NCBI RefSeq assembly: GCF_008368715.1
Contig: NZ_SMRS01000004.1
Span: 186,001-250,000 of the forward strand
Length of the DNA stretch: 64,000 nt
From: Nitrincola tapanii
GTDB lineage: Bacteria > Pseudomonadota > Gammaproteobacteria > Pseudomonadales > Balneatricaceae
Reading direction: 5' to 3'
Shown here: positions 18,304 to 27,044 of the stretch, piece by piece
Numbering within the stretch: the first letter of the stretch is position 1
Layout of the letters: each line of letters starts with the position of its first letter
The notes under the pieces: generated by a model
Databases searched by the model: none
What the model saw: the letters and a program-made list of their open reading frames with translations, nothing else
Told to the model about the DNA's origin: nothing
Program-made: the position numbers and the translations under genes

Positions 18304-19392
18304 ATGCTGAAAATAATCAGTAAATGGATTCATCGCTACTTTTCTGACGAAGAGGCGCTGCTGTTATTTGTCCTCTTGGCTGCTTCCCTGATTGTGATTT
18401 TGACTCTGGGAGGGGCGCTCGCACCGGTTTTCATCAGCATTATACTAGCCTTCCTGATGCAGGGAGGAGTTAACCGCTTAAAGCGTTATATGCCGCATAA
18501 ACTGGCTGTTTTGTTGGTCTTTACCGGTTTTGTGGCGCTTTTTTTGGCTTTTATGTTGCTGGTTTTGCCTCAGGTCTGGCGGCAGTTGGTCACCTTACTC
18601 AATGAAGCCCCTCGGATGGTGATGGAGGTGCAGAAGGTTTTGTTGCTGCTACCCGAACATTATCCTGAGTTGGTCACCGAGCAGCAGGTTCGCCAGTTGA
18701 TTGCGATGGCGGCGACGGAGATCGGCCGTGCTTGGCAATGGGCATTAACCTTTTCGATCCATTCGCTATCTAACATAGTGGCACTACTCATCTACTTGAT
18801 TTTAGTACCGATCCTGGTGTTTTTCTTTCTGATGGACGGCGGCAAATTGTCCATGAGTCTGGCAGCTTATTTACCCGAAAAGCGCGATATGATGCGCCGG
18901 GTTTGGACCGAAATGGACGCTCAGATCGCAAACTACATTCGGGGTAAGGTGATCGAGATATTGATTGTCGGTGCTGTCTCTTATGTGGTTTTTGTGATTC
19001 TGGGTTTGAATTATGCAGCGTTGCTGGCTTTGATGGTCGGGCTGTCGGTCGTCATCCCCTATATAGGTGCTGCAGTGGTGACTCTGCCGGTTGCCGGTGT
19101 GGCCTTTTTCCAGTGGGGCTGGGGAACAGAGTTTATGACCTTGATGGCTGCGTATTTTATTATTCAGGCTTTGGATGGCAATGTTCTGGTGCCGATCCTA
19201 TTTTCGGAAGCGGTGAATTTGCACCCTGTGTCGATTATTGTGGCCGTGCTTTTGTTTGGTTCGCTCTGGGGGGTGGTCGGTGTGTTTTTTGCGATTCCTC
19301 TGGCGACCTTGGTGAAATCAATCGTCAATGCTTGGCCCAAGGCGCTTGAGCATCATGCTGAAACCCCTCCTCCGGATGCAGAAGAGGGGTAG
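18304..19392 (+). CDS. AI-2E family transporter (PerM-like permease)
   Basis: 362 aa, about seven to eight membrane helices in the AI-2E/UPF0118 pattern: two N-terminal helices, a cytosolic/periplasmic segment rich in charged residues (about 90-150), then clustered C-terminal helices (including VGLSVVIPYIGAAVVTLPV). Family members export diverse solutes or act in Na+(Li+)/H+ exchange; substrate unknown. I start at the ATG at 18304 with AGGA at nine bases; a TTG at 18295 is in frame. It converges on bcp with only four bases between stops. Confidence 0.87.
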   Translation: MLKIISKWIHRYFSDEEALLLFVLLAASLIVILTLGGALAPVFISIILAFLMQGGVNRLKRYMPHKLAVLLVFTGFVALFLAFMLLVLPQVWRQLVTLLNEAPRMVMEVQKVLLLLPEHYPELVTEQQVRQLIAMAATEIGRAWQWALTFSIHSLSNIVALLIYLILVPILVFFFLMDGGKLSMSLAAYLPEKRDMMRRVWTEMDAQIANYIRGKVIEILIVGAVSYVVFVILGLNYAALLALMVGLSVVIPYIGAAVVTLPVAGVAFFQWGWGTEFMTLMAAYFIIQALDGNVLVPILFSEAVNLHPVSIIVAVLLFGSLWGVVGVFFAIPLATLVKSIVNAWPKALEHHAETPPPDAEEG

Positions 19393-19396
19393 AGGT

Positions 19397-19864
19397 TTAG
19401 AGACTTTTGACGGCCTCTAGGACTTCTGCTGCGTGGCCTGCAACTTTTACTTTACGCCACTCTTGACGCAGCACGCCTTCCTTGTCAATTAGGAAAGTGC
19501 TGCGTTCAATGCCTAGTGACTCTTTGCCATACATCTTTTTTAGTTTAATTACATCAAAGAGTTGGCAAAGTGCTTCATCCGCATCGCTGATGAGCTGGAA
19601 AGGAAAGTCTTGTTTGCTGCGAAAATTTTCATGGCTGCGTAAACCATCGCGCGACACGCCATAGATGTCTGTGTCCAAGGCCTGGAATTCAGCATAGAGG
19701 TCACGAAAATCCTGTCCCTCGGTGGTGCAACCGGGCGTGCTGTCTTTCGGGTAAAAGTAGATCACCAGATGACGTCCGCGCTGTGCACTGAGGGTAACAG
19801 TCAGATCGCTGGTGGCGGCGGCGGTAAAATCGGGAACGACTTGGTTAAGTTGAGCGGAACTCAT
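19397..19864 (-). CDS. bcp: Thioredoxin-dependent thiol peroxidase, Bcp/PrxQ type
   Basis: 155 aa peroxiredoxin that reduces peroxides in the cytosol. The peroxidatic Cys46 is in YPKDSTPGCTTEGQDFRD. Many Bcp proteins have a resolving Cys five residues later (CxxxxC) or in helix 3; here residue 51 is Gln and the helix-3 segment reads HENFRSKQDF with no Cys. The only other Cys is Cys100 (EALCQLF), which is conserved in the family but not usually the resolving residue. The enzyme may be a 1-Cys type. AAGGAGAG precedes the ATG. Confidence 0.93.
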   Translation of the reverse strand: MSSAQLNQVVPDFTAAATSDLTVTLSAQRGRHLVIYFYPKDSTPGCTTEGQDFRDLYAEFQALDTDIYGVSRDGLRSHENFRSKQDFPFQLISDADEALCQLFDVIKLKKMYGKESLGIERSTFLIDKEGVLRQEWRKVKVAGHAAEVLEAVKSL

Positions 19865-20039
19865 GGTCTCTCCTTAAAAAAAACTGGGGGAATCTTGCAA
19901 GGCTACTACGCTAAAGGCGTCTTATTCGTTTAGAATGCTCAGCTGTTCAAGATAACAAAAGTACGGCAGTCACTAAAAGCCTTGGGTTTCAAGGATGCTT
20001 ATACAGGATGACTGCTTGGCAAGCCAATTGGAGACGAGA

Positions 20040-20915
20040 ATGATTCGCGGCAGTATTGTAGCGCTGGTAACCCCTATGACCGCCACAGGTGAAATTGACT
20101 GGGATGCTTTGAAACGCCTAGTCGAGTTTCATGTGGACAAGGGTACCGCCTCGATTGTTGCGGTCGGCACCACCGGTGAGTCAGCCACTTTGGATTGTGA
20201 TGAGCATACCCAAGTGATCCGCTTTATTATTGAGCAGGTGGCGGGACGTATTCCAGTCATTGCCGGGACAGGCGCGAATTCAACCCGAGAGGCGATTGAA
20301 CTGACGCAAGCGGCTAAAGATTTAGGTGCTGATGCTTGCCTCCTAGTGACGCCTTATTACAACAAGCCCACACAAGAAGGCTTGTATCAGCATTTTAAAG
20401 CCATTGCTGAAGCCGTTGATATTCCTCAGATTCTATACAATGTGCCGGGGCGTACCGCCTGTGACATGTTGCCAGAGACCGTGATCCGTTTGGCTGAAGT
20501 CAAAAATATCGTTGGCATCAAAGAAGCCACAGGCAATCTCGAACGCGCTCGTTTTCTGATAGAGACATTGCCAAAAGAGTTTGCTGTCTATTCCGGTGAT
20601 GATGCGACCGCGATTGAACTCATCCTGATGGGCGGGCATGGCAATATTTCGGTGACGGCGAATGTGGCACCGGCTGAAATGGCAAAACTCTGTGCGCTTG
20701 GTGAGCAAGGCAAGGTAGAGGAAGCGCGTGCTTTGCAGGCTAAGTTAATGCCTCTGCATACTCAGTTGTTTGTAGAAGCGAATCCAATTCCGGTGAAGTG
20801 GGCCTTGGCGGAAATGGGCTTGATTGGCCCAGGCATCCGCTTACCTCTAACACCTTTGTCAACGTGTTACCATGGCCTAGTGCGTGCAGCGATGCACGAC
20901 AGCGGCTTATCCTGA
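20040..20915 (+). CDS. dapA: 4-hydroxy-tetrahydrodipicolinate synthase DapA
   Basis: 291 aa TIM-barrel aldolase that condenses pyruvate with aspartate semialdehyde in lysine and diaminopimelate synthesis. The Schiff-base Lys lies in [10 protein letters not shown], the catalytic Tyr region is [14 protein letters not shown], and GTTGESAT is conserved near residue 44. I use the ATG with GGAGACGAGA just upstream; the frame continues 15 codons further without similarity. bamC follows after 11 bases, the classic dapA-bamC pairing. Confidence 0.96.
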   Translation: MIRGSIVALVTPMTATGEIDWDALKRLVEFHVDKGTASIVAVGTTGESATLDCDEHTQVIRFIIEQVAGRIPVIAGTGANSTREAIELTQAAKDLGADACLLVTPYYNKPTQEGLYQHFKAIAEAVDIPQILYNVPGRTACDMLPETVIRLAEVKNIVGIKEATGNLERARFLIETLPKEFAVYSGDDATAIELILMGGHGNISVTANVAPAEMAKLCALGEQGKVEEARALQAKLMPLHTQLFVEANPIPVKWALAEMGLIGPGIRLPLTPLSTCYHGLVRAAMHDSGLS

Positions 20916-20926
20916 CAGGCGATTGC

Positions 20927-22327
20927 ATGATTAAGTATGGTATCTCTGCGTGTATCGTGACAGGTCTGGCGTTAGGCCTGATCGGTTGTAACCCTATCAA
21001 GAAAAATCCGGTGTACGGTGAACATGGTCTGATCCGTGACCGTAGCCAGGACTACGAATTAGCCGAAGGCGCATCGCGTCTCCAGGTGCCTGAGCATTTG
21101 CGTGCGCGCGAGATGCGCGAGCAGCTGGTGGTTCCGGATGTGGGCGTGACAGCAACACGCAGTGGTGAGCGCTTTCGAGTCCCACGACCTGAATTTTTCT
21201 ATGCCGATCCGGGTTCAGAAACCGTCAGTCTGAGCCGTTTAGAAGGGCAGCGTATTATCGTTGTGGATGAGCCGATTGCCGATGTCTGGCTGAAAATGCT
21301 GGATTTCTGGGAATACAATGGGGTGCGTATTGCACGTACGGATCCTCGTCTGGGTACGATGGAATCCGAATGGATTCGTACCGACGGCCGTGATTACAGC
21401 TTTATTGATCGTTGGATTAAGCGCTTGACGCTGCAAGGTATTGAAGGGCCTGCGGATAATAAAATTCGGGTGAGTGTACGTCCAGATCCCGCAGATTATT
21501 CGCGCACAGCCATCAGTTTAAAGCATGCTCAGTTCCCAGCCGGTCAAGGGCCTGAGGCGATTGATTGGGATGGCTCGATTGCCGATGTTGGCTTCAAAAC
21601 CGACATGATGTTTGAAATGCTGCGTTATTTGAGCCGTGCTACGGCACCCTCGAGTGCGCAGAGTTTGCTGGCGATGGAGCAGCAGCGCCGCAGTCAGCCT
21701 CAGTTAGGACGTGATTCACGTGGTAATCCGGCGTTACGTATCAGTGCCGATGCTGATACAGCCTGGCATCTGATCGATGCGGCCTTGACGTCAGCTAACC
21801 TCGATGTAGGGACGCGTGATCAGGCTTCTGGCACCTTTTATATGACCTACACCACCACAACGCCTTTTGATGACACTAAGAAAATGGGCTTCTTTGAATG
21901 GCTGCACTCCGATCGTGGTGAAATCAAGCTGGATACACGGATTATCAGCTCTGCACTAGGCTTTGATGGCAAAGAAACGTCTGAAGTCATTAGCTACACC
22001 TCTAAGGGCGCGCGGACAACGGCTGAGTTGTTGGAAGATGACGATATGGCCGTTGACCTGAATGATCCAAATAACTTGGCCAACCAAGAAGGATATAAAA
22101 TTTGGTTTGCTGGGCGCGTTATTTATGTCTTTGGTAGCGGTCGACGAGGCATCTTTAATACGGCCAGTGGTGAGTTTGAGCATGTGGGTCGTTACCAGGT
22201 GCAGCTGAGTCGTACACGTTCCGGTGTTGTGGTGACCGTTCTGACGGATGAAGGGGTTGCCGCACCGGCCATCGTAGCGGAAGAGATTCTTTGGGACATT
22301 CGAGAGTATCTGCCCGCGCAGATCTGA
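20927..22327 (+). CDS. bamC: Outer-membrane assembly lipoprotein BamC (NlpB)
   Basis: 466 aa lipoprotein of the BAM complex that inserts beta-barrel proteins. Signal peptide with lipobox LALGLIGCNP (Cys near 22). An unstructured N-terminal stretch precedes two helix-grip domains (about 110-250 and 275-465). E. coli BamC is about 344 aa; the extra length here lies mostly in the C-terminal half and linker (LLAMEQQRRSQPQLGRDSRG). Start ATG at 20927 follows dapA by 11 bases. A longer frame upstream overlaps dapA and is rejected. purC is next. Confidence 0.9.
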   Translation: MIKYGISACIVTGLALGLIGCNPIKKNPVYGEHGLIRDRSQDYELAEGASRLQVPEHLRAREMREQLVVPDVGVTATRSGERFRVPRPEFFYADPGSETVSLSRLEGQRIIVVDEPIADVWLKMLDFWEYNGVRIARTDPRLGTMESEWIRTDGRDYSFIDRWIKRLTLQGIEGPADNKIRVSVRPDPADYSRTAISLKHAQFPAGQGPEAIDWDGSIADVGFKTDMMFEMLRYLSRATAPSSAQSLLAMEQQRRSQPQLGRDSRGNPALRISADADTAWHLIDAALTSANLDVGTRDQASGTFYMTYTTTTPFDDTKKMGFFEWLHSDRGEIKLDTRIISSALGFDGKETSEVISYTSKGARTTAELLEDDDMAVDLNDPNNLANQEGYKIWFAGRVIYVFGSGRRGIFNTASGEFEHVGRYQVQLSRTRSGVVVTVLTDEGVAAPAIVAEEILWDIREYLPAQI

Positions 22328-22381
22328 GACGTTAATTTTTATGAGTGCGGTGCTGTCAGAGCCCGCCTTTTGGAGTAAAGA

Positions 22382-23107
22382 ATGGAAAAGCGTGAAGAAC
22401 TCTATTCTGGCAAGGCTAAGTCAGTTTTTACCACGGACAATCCCGATCTTATGGTGATGTTGTTTCGTGATGATACCTCGGCATTTGATGGTAAAAAAAT
22501 TGAGCAGCTGGATCGTAAGGGCAAGGTGAATAACCAGTTCAATGCTTTTATCATGCAAACACTGTCTGCGGCAGGAATTCCCACGCATTTTGAAAAGCTG
22601 TTATCCGACAGAGAAAGCCTAGTTAAGCGCCTGGAAATGATGCCGGTTGAGTGTGTAGTGCGTAACTTTGCTGCCGGTTCTATCTGCCGTCGTTTAGGTA
22701 TTGAAGAGGGCCTGGAGTTAAATCCACCGACCTTTGAGATGTTCTTGAAGAATGATGCGTTGGGTGACCCGATGATCAATGAGTCTCATATTGCGACTTT
22801 TGGTTGGGCAAATCTGGAGCAGGTGGAAGAAGCGAAACGCTTAACGTTTAAAGCCAACGAAGTGTTGAAGAAGTTATTTGATGATGCCGGTCTGCTTCTG
22901 GTGGATTACAAACTTGAATTTGGTTTGTTTAAAGGTCAAGTCGTCCTCGGTGATGAGTTCTCCCCAGATGGCTGCCGTCTCTGGGACAAAGCGACGCGTA
23001 CAAAAATGGATAAAGATCGTTTCCGTCAAGGATTAGGCGGTGTGATCGAGGCCTATGAAGAGGTGGGGCGTCGTTTAGGGATTGATTTTGATCAGCCTAT
23101 CGCTTGA
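22382..23107 (+). CDS. purC: SAICAR synthetase PurC
   Basis: 241 aa. PurC ligates aspartate to CAIR in purine synthesis. Family motifs visible are [10 protein letters not shown] at the N-terminus, [17 protein letters not shown] (near 91), and [20 protein letters not shown] (near 170) followed by [13 protein letters not shown] sits seven bases before the ATG. The dapA-bamC-purC order is conserved across gammaproteobacteria. Confidence 0.97.
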   Translation: MEKREELYSGKAKSVFTTDNPDLMVMLFRDDTSAFDGKKIEQLDRKGKVNNQFNAFIMQTLSAAGIPTHFEKLLSDRESLVKRLEMMPVECVVRNFAAGSICRRLGIEEGLELNPPTFEMFLKNDALGDPMINESHIATFGWANLEQVEEAKRLTFKANEVLKKLFDDAGLLLVDYKLEFGLFKGQVVLGDEFSPDGCRLWDKATRTKMDKDRFRQGLGGVIEAYEEVGRRLGIDFDQPIA

Positions 23108-23116
23108 GGTTTAGGC

Positions 23117-24067
23117 GTGCGCGCAGTCTTTCTCGATACACTCAGTCTGGATGACCTAGATTTTAGTGGCCTGGAATCTGTGGTTGAGGAGTTGGTGCTC
23201 TATCCCAACACTCAACCCAATCAAGTACAAAGTCGCATTCAGGGTTTTGATCTGGTGATTACCAATAAGGTCGTCATTGATGCCGAGGCGATCCAGCAAG
23301 CTGATCATCTGGCTTTGATCTGTGTAGTGGCAACCGGCGTCAATAACATCGATCTGAATGCCGCTCAGGCGCAGGGTGTAGCGGTTGTCAATTGCCAGGC
23401 CTATGGCACCCACTCTGTTGCACAGCATGTCTTTAGCCTGATGTTGGCCTTGCACACGCGCTTGCTGGATTATCATCAAGCTGTGCAGCAGGGGCGATGG
23501 AATCAAGCTGAGCAATTCTGCTTGCTCGATTACCCTATTTTCGAACTGCGTGGTCGTGTTCTCGGGATTCTGGGTTATGGTGTTTTGGGAGCTGAGGTCG
23601 CACGTTTAGCTGAGGCCTTTGGGATGCAGGTGATGATTGCTCAGCGTCCAGGGACGCAGCAGAGTGAGGCTGGGCGCGTCCCTCTGGTGGAATTACTCCC
23701 GCAAATCGATGTGTTGAGTATTCACTGCCCTTTGAACGATGCGACCCGTAACCTACTGGATGCCGAGATGTTGGCGCGGATGAAACCGGGTAGCTTTTTG
23801 ATTAATGCTGCACGCGGTGGCATTGTTTGCGAAGAGGCTTTGGCTTCCGTGCTGCGTTCAGGTCATCTAGCGGGAGCGGCAACGGATGTTTTGTCGGTGG
23901 AGCCGCCGCGCCAAGGTAATTGCTTGTTAGATCCAACTCTACCGAATTTGATCGTCACCCCACATAGTGCTTGGGGAAGTGTTGAGGCGCGTCAGACGAT
24001 TCTTCAGCAAACTCAGGAAAATATCCTGGCCTTTCAACAGGGTGCTGCCCTGCGCCGTATCGTTTAA
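23117..24067 (+). CDS. D-2-hydroxyacid dehydrogenase (hydroxypyruvate/glyoxylate reductase-like)
   Basis: 316 aa NAD(P)-dependent oxidoreductase. The nucleotide site is GILGYGVLGAEVARLAEAFG (near 151). Catalytic residues fit the family: Arg in NAARGGIV, Glu in DVLSVEPP, His in VTPHSAWGS. The short gap after purC (nine bases) and GTG start suggest co-transcription. Closest functional class by motif is glycerate dehydrogenase/hydroxypyruvate reductase, but substrate cannot be fixed from sequence. Confidence 0.85.
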   Translation: MRAVFLDTLSLDDLDFSGLESVVEELVLYPNTQPNQVQSRIQGFDLVITNKVVIDAEAIQQADHLALICVVATGVNNIDLNAAQAQGVAVVNCQAYGTHSVAQHVFSLMLALHTRLLDYHQAVQQGRWNQAEQFCLLDYPIFELRGRVLGILGYGVLGAEVARLAEAFGMQVMIAQRPGTQQSEAGRVPLVELLPQIDVLSIHCPLNDATRNLLDAEMLARMKPGSFLINAARGGIVCEEALASVLRSGHLAGAATDVLSVEPPRQGNCLLDPTLPNLIVTPHSAWGSVEARQTILQQTQENILAFQQGAALRRIV

Positions 24068-24130
24068 CCCTTCATAGTCAGAAGTCTGACCGAATCCTGG
24101 TTTGCTTTTTTTGGGTTTGAGCGCCTTGCA

Positions 24131-24156
24131 GAGTGTCCGAGTTAAAACGGACACTC
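24131..24156. other. Perfect hairpin enclosing a stop codon
   Basis: Stem GAGTGTCCG / CGGACACTC (9 bp) with an 8-base loop that contains the TAA of the minus-strand pseudouridine synthase gene. No T-run follows on either strand. It lies between convergent genes and may block read-through or protect a 3' end. Confidence 0.6.
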
Positions 24157-24762
24157 ACTGCTAAATTCTAGCCAATGTCCCTGCACGGGATGCTCTAATC
24201 CTAAGCGGTCGGCATGCAGCATCATTCTGGGATAGCCTTGATGTTGAGCTTCATCGGTGTAAAACACGTCTCCTAGAATCGGATGACCAATCGATAACAG
24301 GTGGACACGTAGTTGATGTGAGCGTCCGGTGTGGGGATAGAGTAAAACTCGACTGGAATCTTGATCGCGACTGATGCATTCCCAGTGTGTTTGAGAGGGT
24401 TTACCCAGTTCGTGATCCACCTTCATTCGGGGGCGTCTTTCCCAATCGGGTGCCAGAGGGAGGAGGATCTCTCCTTTATCCTCTGTGAGCTGGCCATGTA
24501 CGCGCGCCTGGTAACGTTTCTTCGGCACACGGTTCTGAAATTGAATACTCAAGGCTCGATGTGAGCCAGCATTGAGTGCCAGAACGATCAAGCCCGAGGT
24601 CGCAAAATCGAGCCGATGAACAATCCGCACCGTTGGAAATTCGCGTTGTAGGCGTGTGACCAAACAGTCCTTTTTTTCCTCACCGATGCCTGGAACAGAA
24701 AGTAGATCTTCTGGTTTGTTCACCACCAGCATAACATCATCGGCATAGACTATATCGAACAT
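24142..24762 (-). CDS. RluA-family RNA pseudouridine synthase
   Basis: 206 aa. The catalytic motif HRLDFATSGLIVLAL (near 50, Asp nucleophile) identifies the RluA family, and PHTGRSHQLRVHLLSIGHPI is the second family block. There is no S4 domain and the protein is short, as in RluA or TruC. It modifies uridine in rRNA and/or tRNA; target not decidable from sequence. rlmD lies 17 bases upstream on the same strand, so the two RNA-modification genes probably form an operon. Confidence 0.88.
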   Translation of the reverse strand: MFDIVYADDVMLVVNKPEDLLSVPGIGEEKKDCLVTRLQREFPTVRIVHRLDFATSGLIVLALNAGSHRALSIQFQNRVPKKRYQARVHGQLTEDKGEILLPLAPDWERRPRMKVDHELGKPSQTHWECISRDQDSSRVLLYPHTGRSHQLRVHLLSIGHPILGDVFYTDEAQHQGYPRMMLHADRLGLEHPVQGHWLEFSSECPF

Positions 24763-24779
24763 GAAAGAAGGTTTCCTGA

Positions 24780-26126
24780 CTAGCGTCGCTGTGGCTGAAA
24801 CAGCGCTAAAGATTCAATGTGTGAGGTTTGCGGAAACATATCGGCTACACAAAACTGGGTCAGGCGATAGCCTTCGGCGGCCAATAAAGCGGCATCGCGT
24901 GCCAGCGCGGCGGGGTTGCAAGCCACATATAGAATCTTCTGTGTTTTAAGAGCGGCCAGAGCGGGAATCAGGTTGGCGGCCCCTGAGCGTGGAGGATCGA
25001 GCAGAATGGCATCATAGGTTTGGCGGTACCATTGATGGGCGCGAATATCCTGGCTGAGATCTGCGCTATAAAATTGGCAGTGCCCAAGTTGATTGCTACG
25101 TGCATTCTCTTCGGCACGTTTTACCATATCGGCACTGCCTTCGACACCGGAAAGGCGTGCACCGCTTGCAGCGATCGGCAGTGAAAAATTACCCAGCCCG
25201 CAAAACAGATCGAGGAGATGCTGGCCGGGTGCAGGGGCGAGCCACTCTAGCGCTCGGGCCACCAACTGGCGATTGACTTCAGGATTGATCTGCAAAAAAT
25301 CACCCGGCTGGAAGTGCAATTTCAGTTCAGCGTAGGGTGAATAGGTTAAGTCTTCAGCGCAGCCATATAACCAGGCAAGCTGTCCGTCGTTATCTTCAGT
25401 GACGAGGGCTAGGTTCAATTCTACTGCTAGGGCTGTTAAGCGTTGAATTAAAGCTGAATTGAGTGGGCGCGTGATGCGTAAGCAGAGGACACCCGAATCA
25501 TCGCCGAGATGTAGATCCAAATGCGTTAGATGGCGAAGCTCGGTTTCCTCCGCCAACACGTGTTTAATCTGTATAAAAAGTTTCTCAACACGCGATTGCA
25601 AAACGGGGCAGCCATCAAGATCGATTAACTTAGAAGAGCCGCGTCGGCGAAAGCCAACTAAGAGTTGTTGATCGCGTTGGCGCTGATTCATGCCGATACG
25701 TGCGCTGCGCCGATAGTTCCAGGCAGCAGAGGTAATGGGCGCGCTGAGAGTTTCAGGCTGAACCTTTCCTAAGCGCTGTAGCTGTTGCAGAACACTCTGC
25801 TGTTTAAGCTCCAATGCCTTGGCAGCTTCCAGATGTTGCAGATCACACCCTCCGCATTGCCCATAGGCTACACAGCCCGGCTCACGACGATCACTGGATG
25901 GGCTTAACAGCTCCAATGTTTCACCTTCATCATAGCGCGCATGACAGGCGGTGAGCTGCACAAGCACACGCTCTCCCGGCAAGGCATTCCGCACAAACAG
26001 GGTTTTTCCGGCATGACGCGTGACACCGCGACCATCCTGATTAAAGCTGTCGAGGGTGACTTCGATCGGCTGGGCTGAAGGCGCTTGCGGCTTGCGTGAG
26101 GAACGGGTCGGCGCTTTGCGACGCAT
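24780..26126 (-). CDS. rlmD: 23S rRNA (uracil-1939-C5)-methyltransferase RlmD
   Basis: 448 aa. N-terminal TRAM domain (about 20-75), an iron-sulfur cysteine set (CVAYGQCGGCDLQH near 81) and a C-terminal SAM methyltransferase with LLDLFCGLGNFSLPIA (near 301), LLDPPRSGA (near 372) and the catalytic Cys in YVACNPAALARD (near 396). Together these define RlmD among the RNA m5U methyltransferases. A basic N-terminal tail precedes TRAM. Confidence 0.94.
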   Translation of the reverse strand: MRRKAPTRSSRKPQAPSAQPIEVTLDSFNQDGRGVTRHAGKTLFVRNALPGERVLVQLTACHARYDEGETLELLSPSSDRREPGCVAYGQCGGCDLQHLEAAKALELKQQSVLQQLQRLGKVQPETLSAPITSAAWNYRRSARIGMNQRQRDQQLLVGFRRRGSSKLIDLDGCPVLQSRVEKLFIQIKHVLAEETELRHLTHLDLHLGDDSGVLCLRITRPLNSALIQRLTALAVELNLALVTEDNDGQLAWLYGCAEDLTYSPYAELKLHFQPGDFLQINPEVNRQLVARALEWLAPAPGQHLLDLFCGLGNFSLPIAASGARLSGVEGSADMVKRAEENARSNQLGHCQFYSADLSQDIRAHQWYRQTYDAILLDPPRSGAANLIPALAALKTQKILYVACNPAALARDAALLAAEGYRLTQFCVADMFPQTSHIESLALFQPQRR

Positions 26127-26206
26127 GGATAATCTCTCTAAAATTTTGAAGGCCTAGTTTAGCAGAGATTGCACAGAGGGGAGCAGAGAAAAGCGGTACG
26201 TGGTTA

Positions 26207-26231
26207 ATAACTGAGCAATTTACTCGGATTT
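26207..26231 (+). promoter_or_regulatory. IscR type-1-like operator upstream of nfuA
   Basis: The 25-base site starts ATAACTGAGC and ends ACTCGGATTT. Aligned to the IscR type 1 consensus as I recall it, about 19 of 25 positions agree, with the AATTT centre and the CTCGG arm well kept. It overlaps the -35 element of the candidate promoter, as in the known iscR promoter arrangement. nfuA is a known IscR target in E. coli. Confidence 0.6.
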
Positions 26232-26247
26232 AATTTGCGTGTATGCT
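26219..26247 (+). promoter_or_regulatory. Candidate nfuA promoter
   Basis: TTTACT (26219-26224), a 17-base spacer, and TATGCT (26242-26247). The -35 lies inside the IscR-like operator, so binding of holo-IscR would be expected to repress. Confidence 0.5.
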
Positions 26248-26283
26248 TTGTTCTATGTCGGTTCAATGCATGAGATGTGAGCG

Positions 26284-26880
26284 ATGATGAGCATAGATAT
26301 AACTCCTAGCGCCGAAACCTATCTGGCACAACTACTGGAAAAGCAGCAGGTCGCCGGTATAGGTGTGCGTTTATTTGTCACCCAGCCAGGGACCCCCTAC
26401 GCTGAAACCTGCCTAGCTTATTGTCGTCCAGACGAAGTCAACAGCGAAGATGAAGTCTTGGCCTTGTCGCAGGTAACTTTTTATCTGGAACGCAACAGCT
26501 TGCCTTACCTAGAGGAAGCCAAAATTGATTTTGCCGAAGACCGTATGGGTGGACAGCTGACGATTAAGGCACCTAATGCCAAAATGCCTAAGGTCACGCC
26601 GGAGAGTCCAATTCAAGATCAAATCAATTACATTCTTTACTCAGATATAAATCCAGGTTTGTCGGCTCACGGTGGCGAAGTCAAGTTAGTTGAGCTGGTT
26701 GAAGAGGAAGAAGGTCATATCGCTGTTCTGCAGTTTGGCGGTGGTTGCCAAGGCTGTAGCGCGGTGGATCTAACTTTAAAAGATGGCGTTGAGCGTACCT
26801 TGATTGAGCGTGTTCCAGGTTTAGTCGGTGTGCGAGATGTCACTGACCACAGCAAAACAGATAACGCTTACTACAAATAA
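26284..26880 (+). CDS. nfuA: Fe-S biogenesis protein NfuA
   Basis: 198 aa. A degenerate A-type (HesB-like) N-terminal domain (about 1-105) is fused to a C-terminal Nfu domain (about 110-195) with the cluster-binding [15 protein letters not shown] (Cys155, Cys158). NfuA carries [4Fe-4S] clusters to target apoproteins, especially under oxidative or iron stress. Two adjacent ATGs (26284 and 26287) are possible starts. The IscR-like site upstream matches its expected regulation. Confidence 0.95.
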   Translation: MMSIDITPSAETYLAQLLEKQQVAGIGVRLFVTQPGTPYAETCLAYCRPDEVNSEDEVLALSQVTFYLERNSLPYLEEAKIDFAEDRMGGQLTIKAPNAKMPKVTPESPIQDQINYILYSDINPGLSAHGGEVKLVELVEEEEGHIAVLQFGGGCQGCSAVDLTLKDGVERTLIERVPGLVGVRDVTDHSKTDNAYYK

Positions 26881-26951
26881 TCCCCTAATCTGCACCAAAG
26901 CCTTCATGCCGCCGTATTTGTCATTAGAACGTCAAACTTCGCAAACGGCGG

Positions 26952-26979
26952 CTTGTTTTTTCCCCCGTGACCCCCATAG
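26952..26979 (+). promoter_or_regulatory. Candidate sigma-32 heat-shock promoter of lon
   Basis: CTTGTTT (26952-26958), a 13-base spacer, and CCCCATAG (26972-26979). The -10 box agrees with the sigma-32 consensus CCCCATNT at seven of eight positions, and CTTG starts the -35 element. It sits 65 bases upstream of the lon ATG. Confidence 0.6.
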
Positions 26980-27044
26980 ACTGATGTAAGAGTTTTAGGC
27001 ACAAGCCACTCAGGCTTGGTGCACTGCACAGAGGCAAGCATATT

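Noticed and set aside
19360-19392. ACCCCTC/GAGGGGT stem at the end of the AI-2E permease gene
   Set aside because: It lies in coding sequence and has no T-run on either strand.
20798-20926. N-terminal extension of the bamC frame
   Set aside because: Lies within dapA; the lipoprotein signal peptide starts at 20927.
24077-24113. GTCAGA/TCTGAC hairpin and a later T7 run after the dehydrogenase gene
   Set aside because: The T-run is about 16 bases beyond the stem, too far for a rho-independent terminator.
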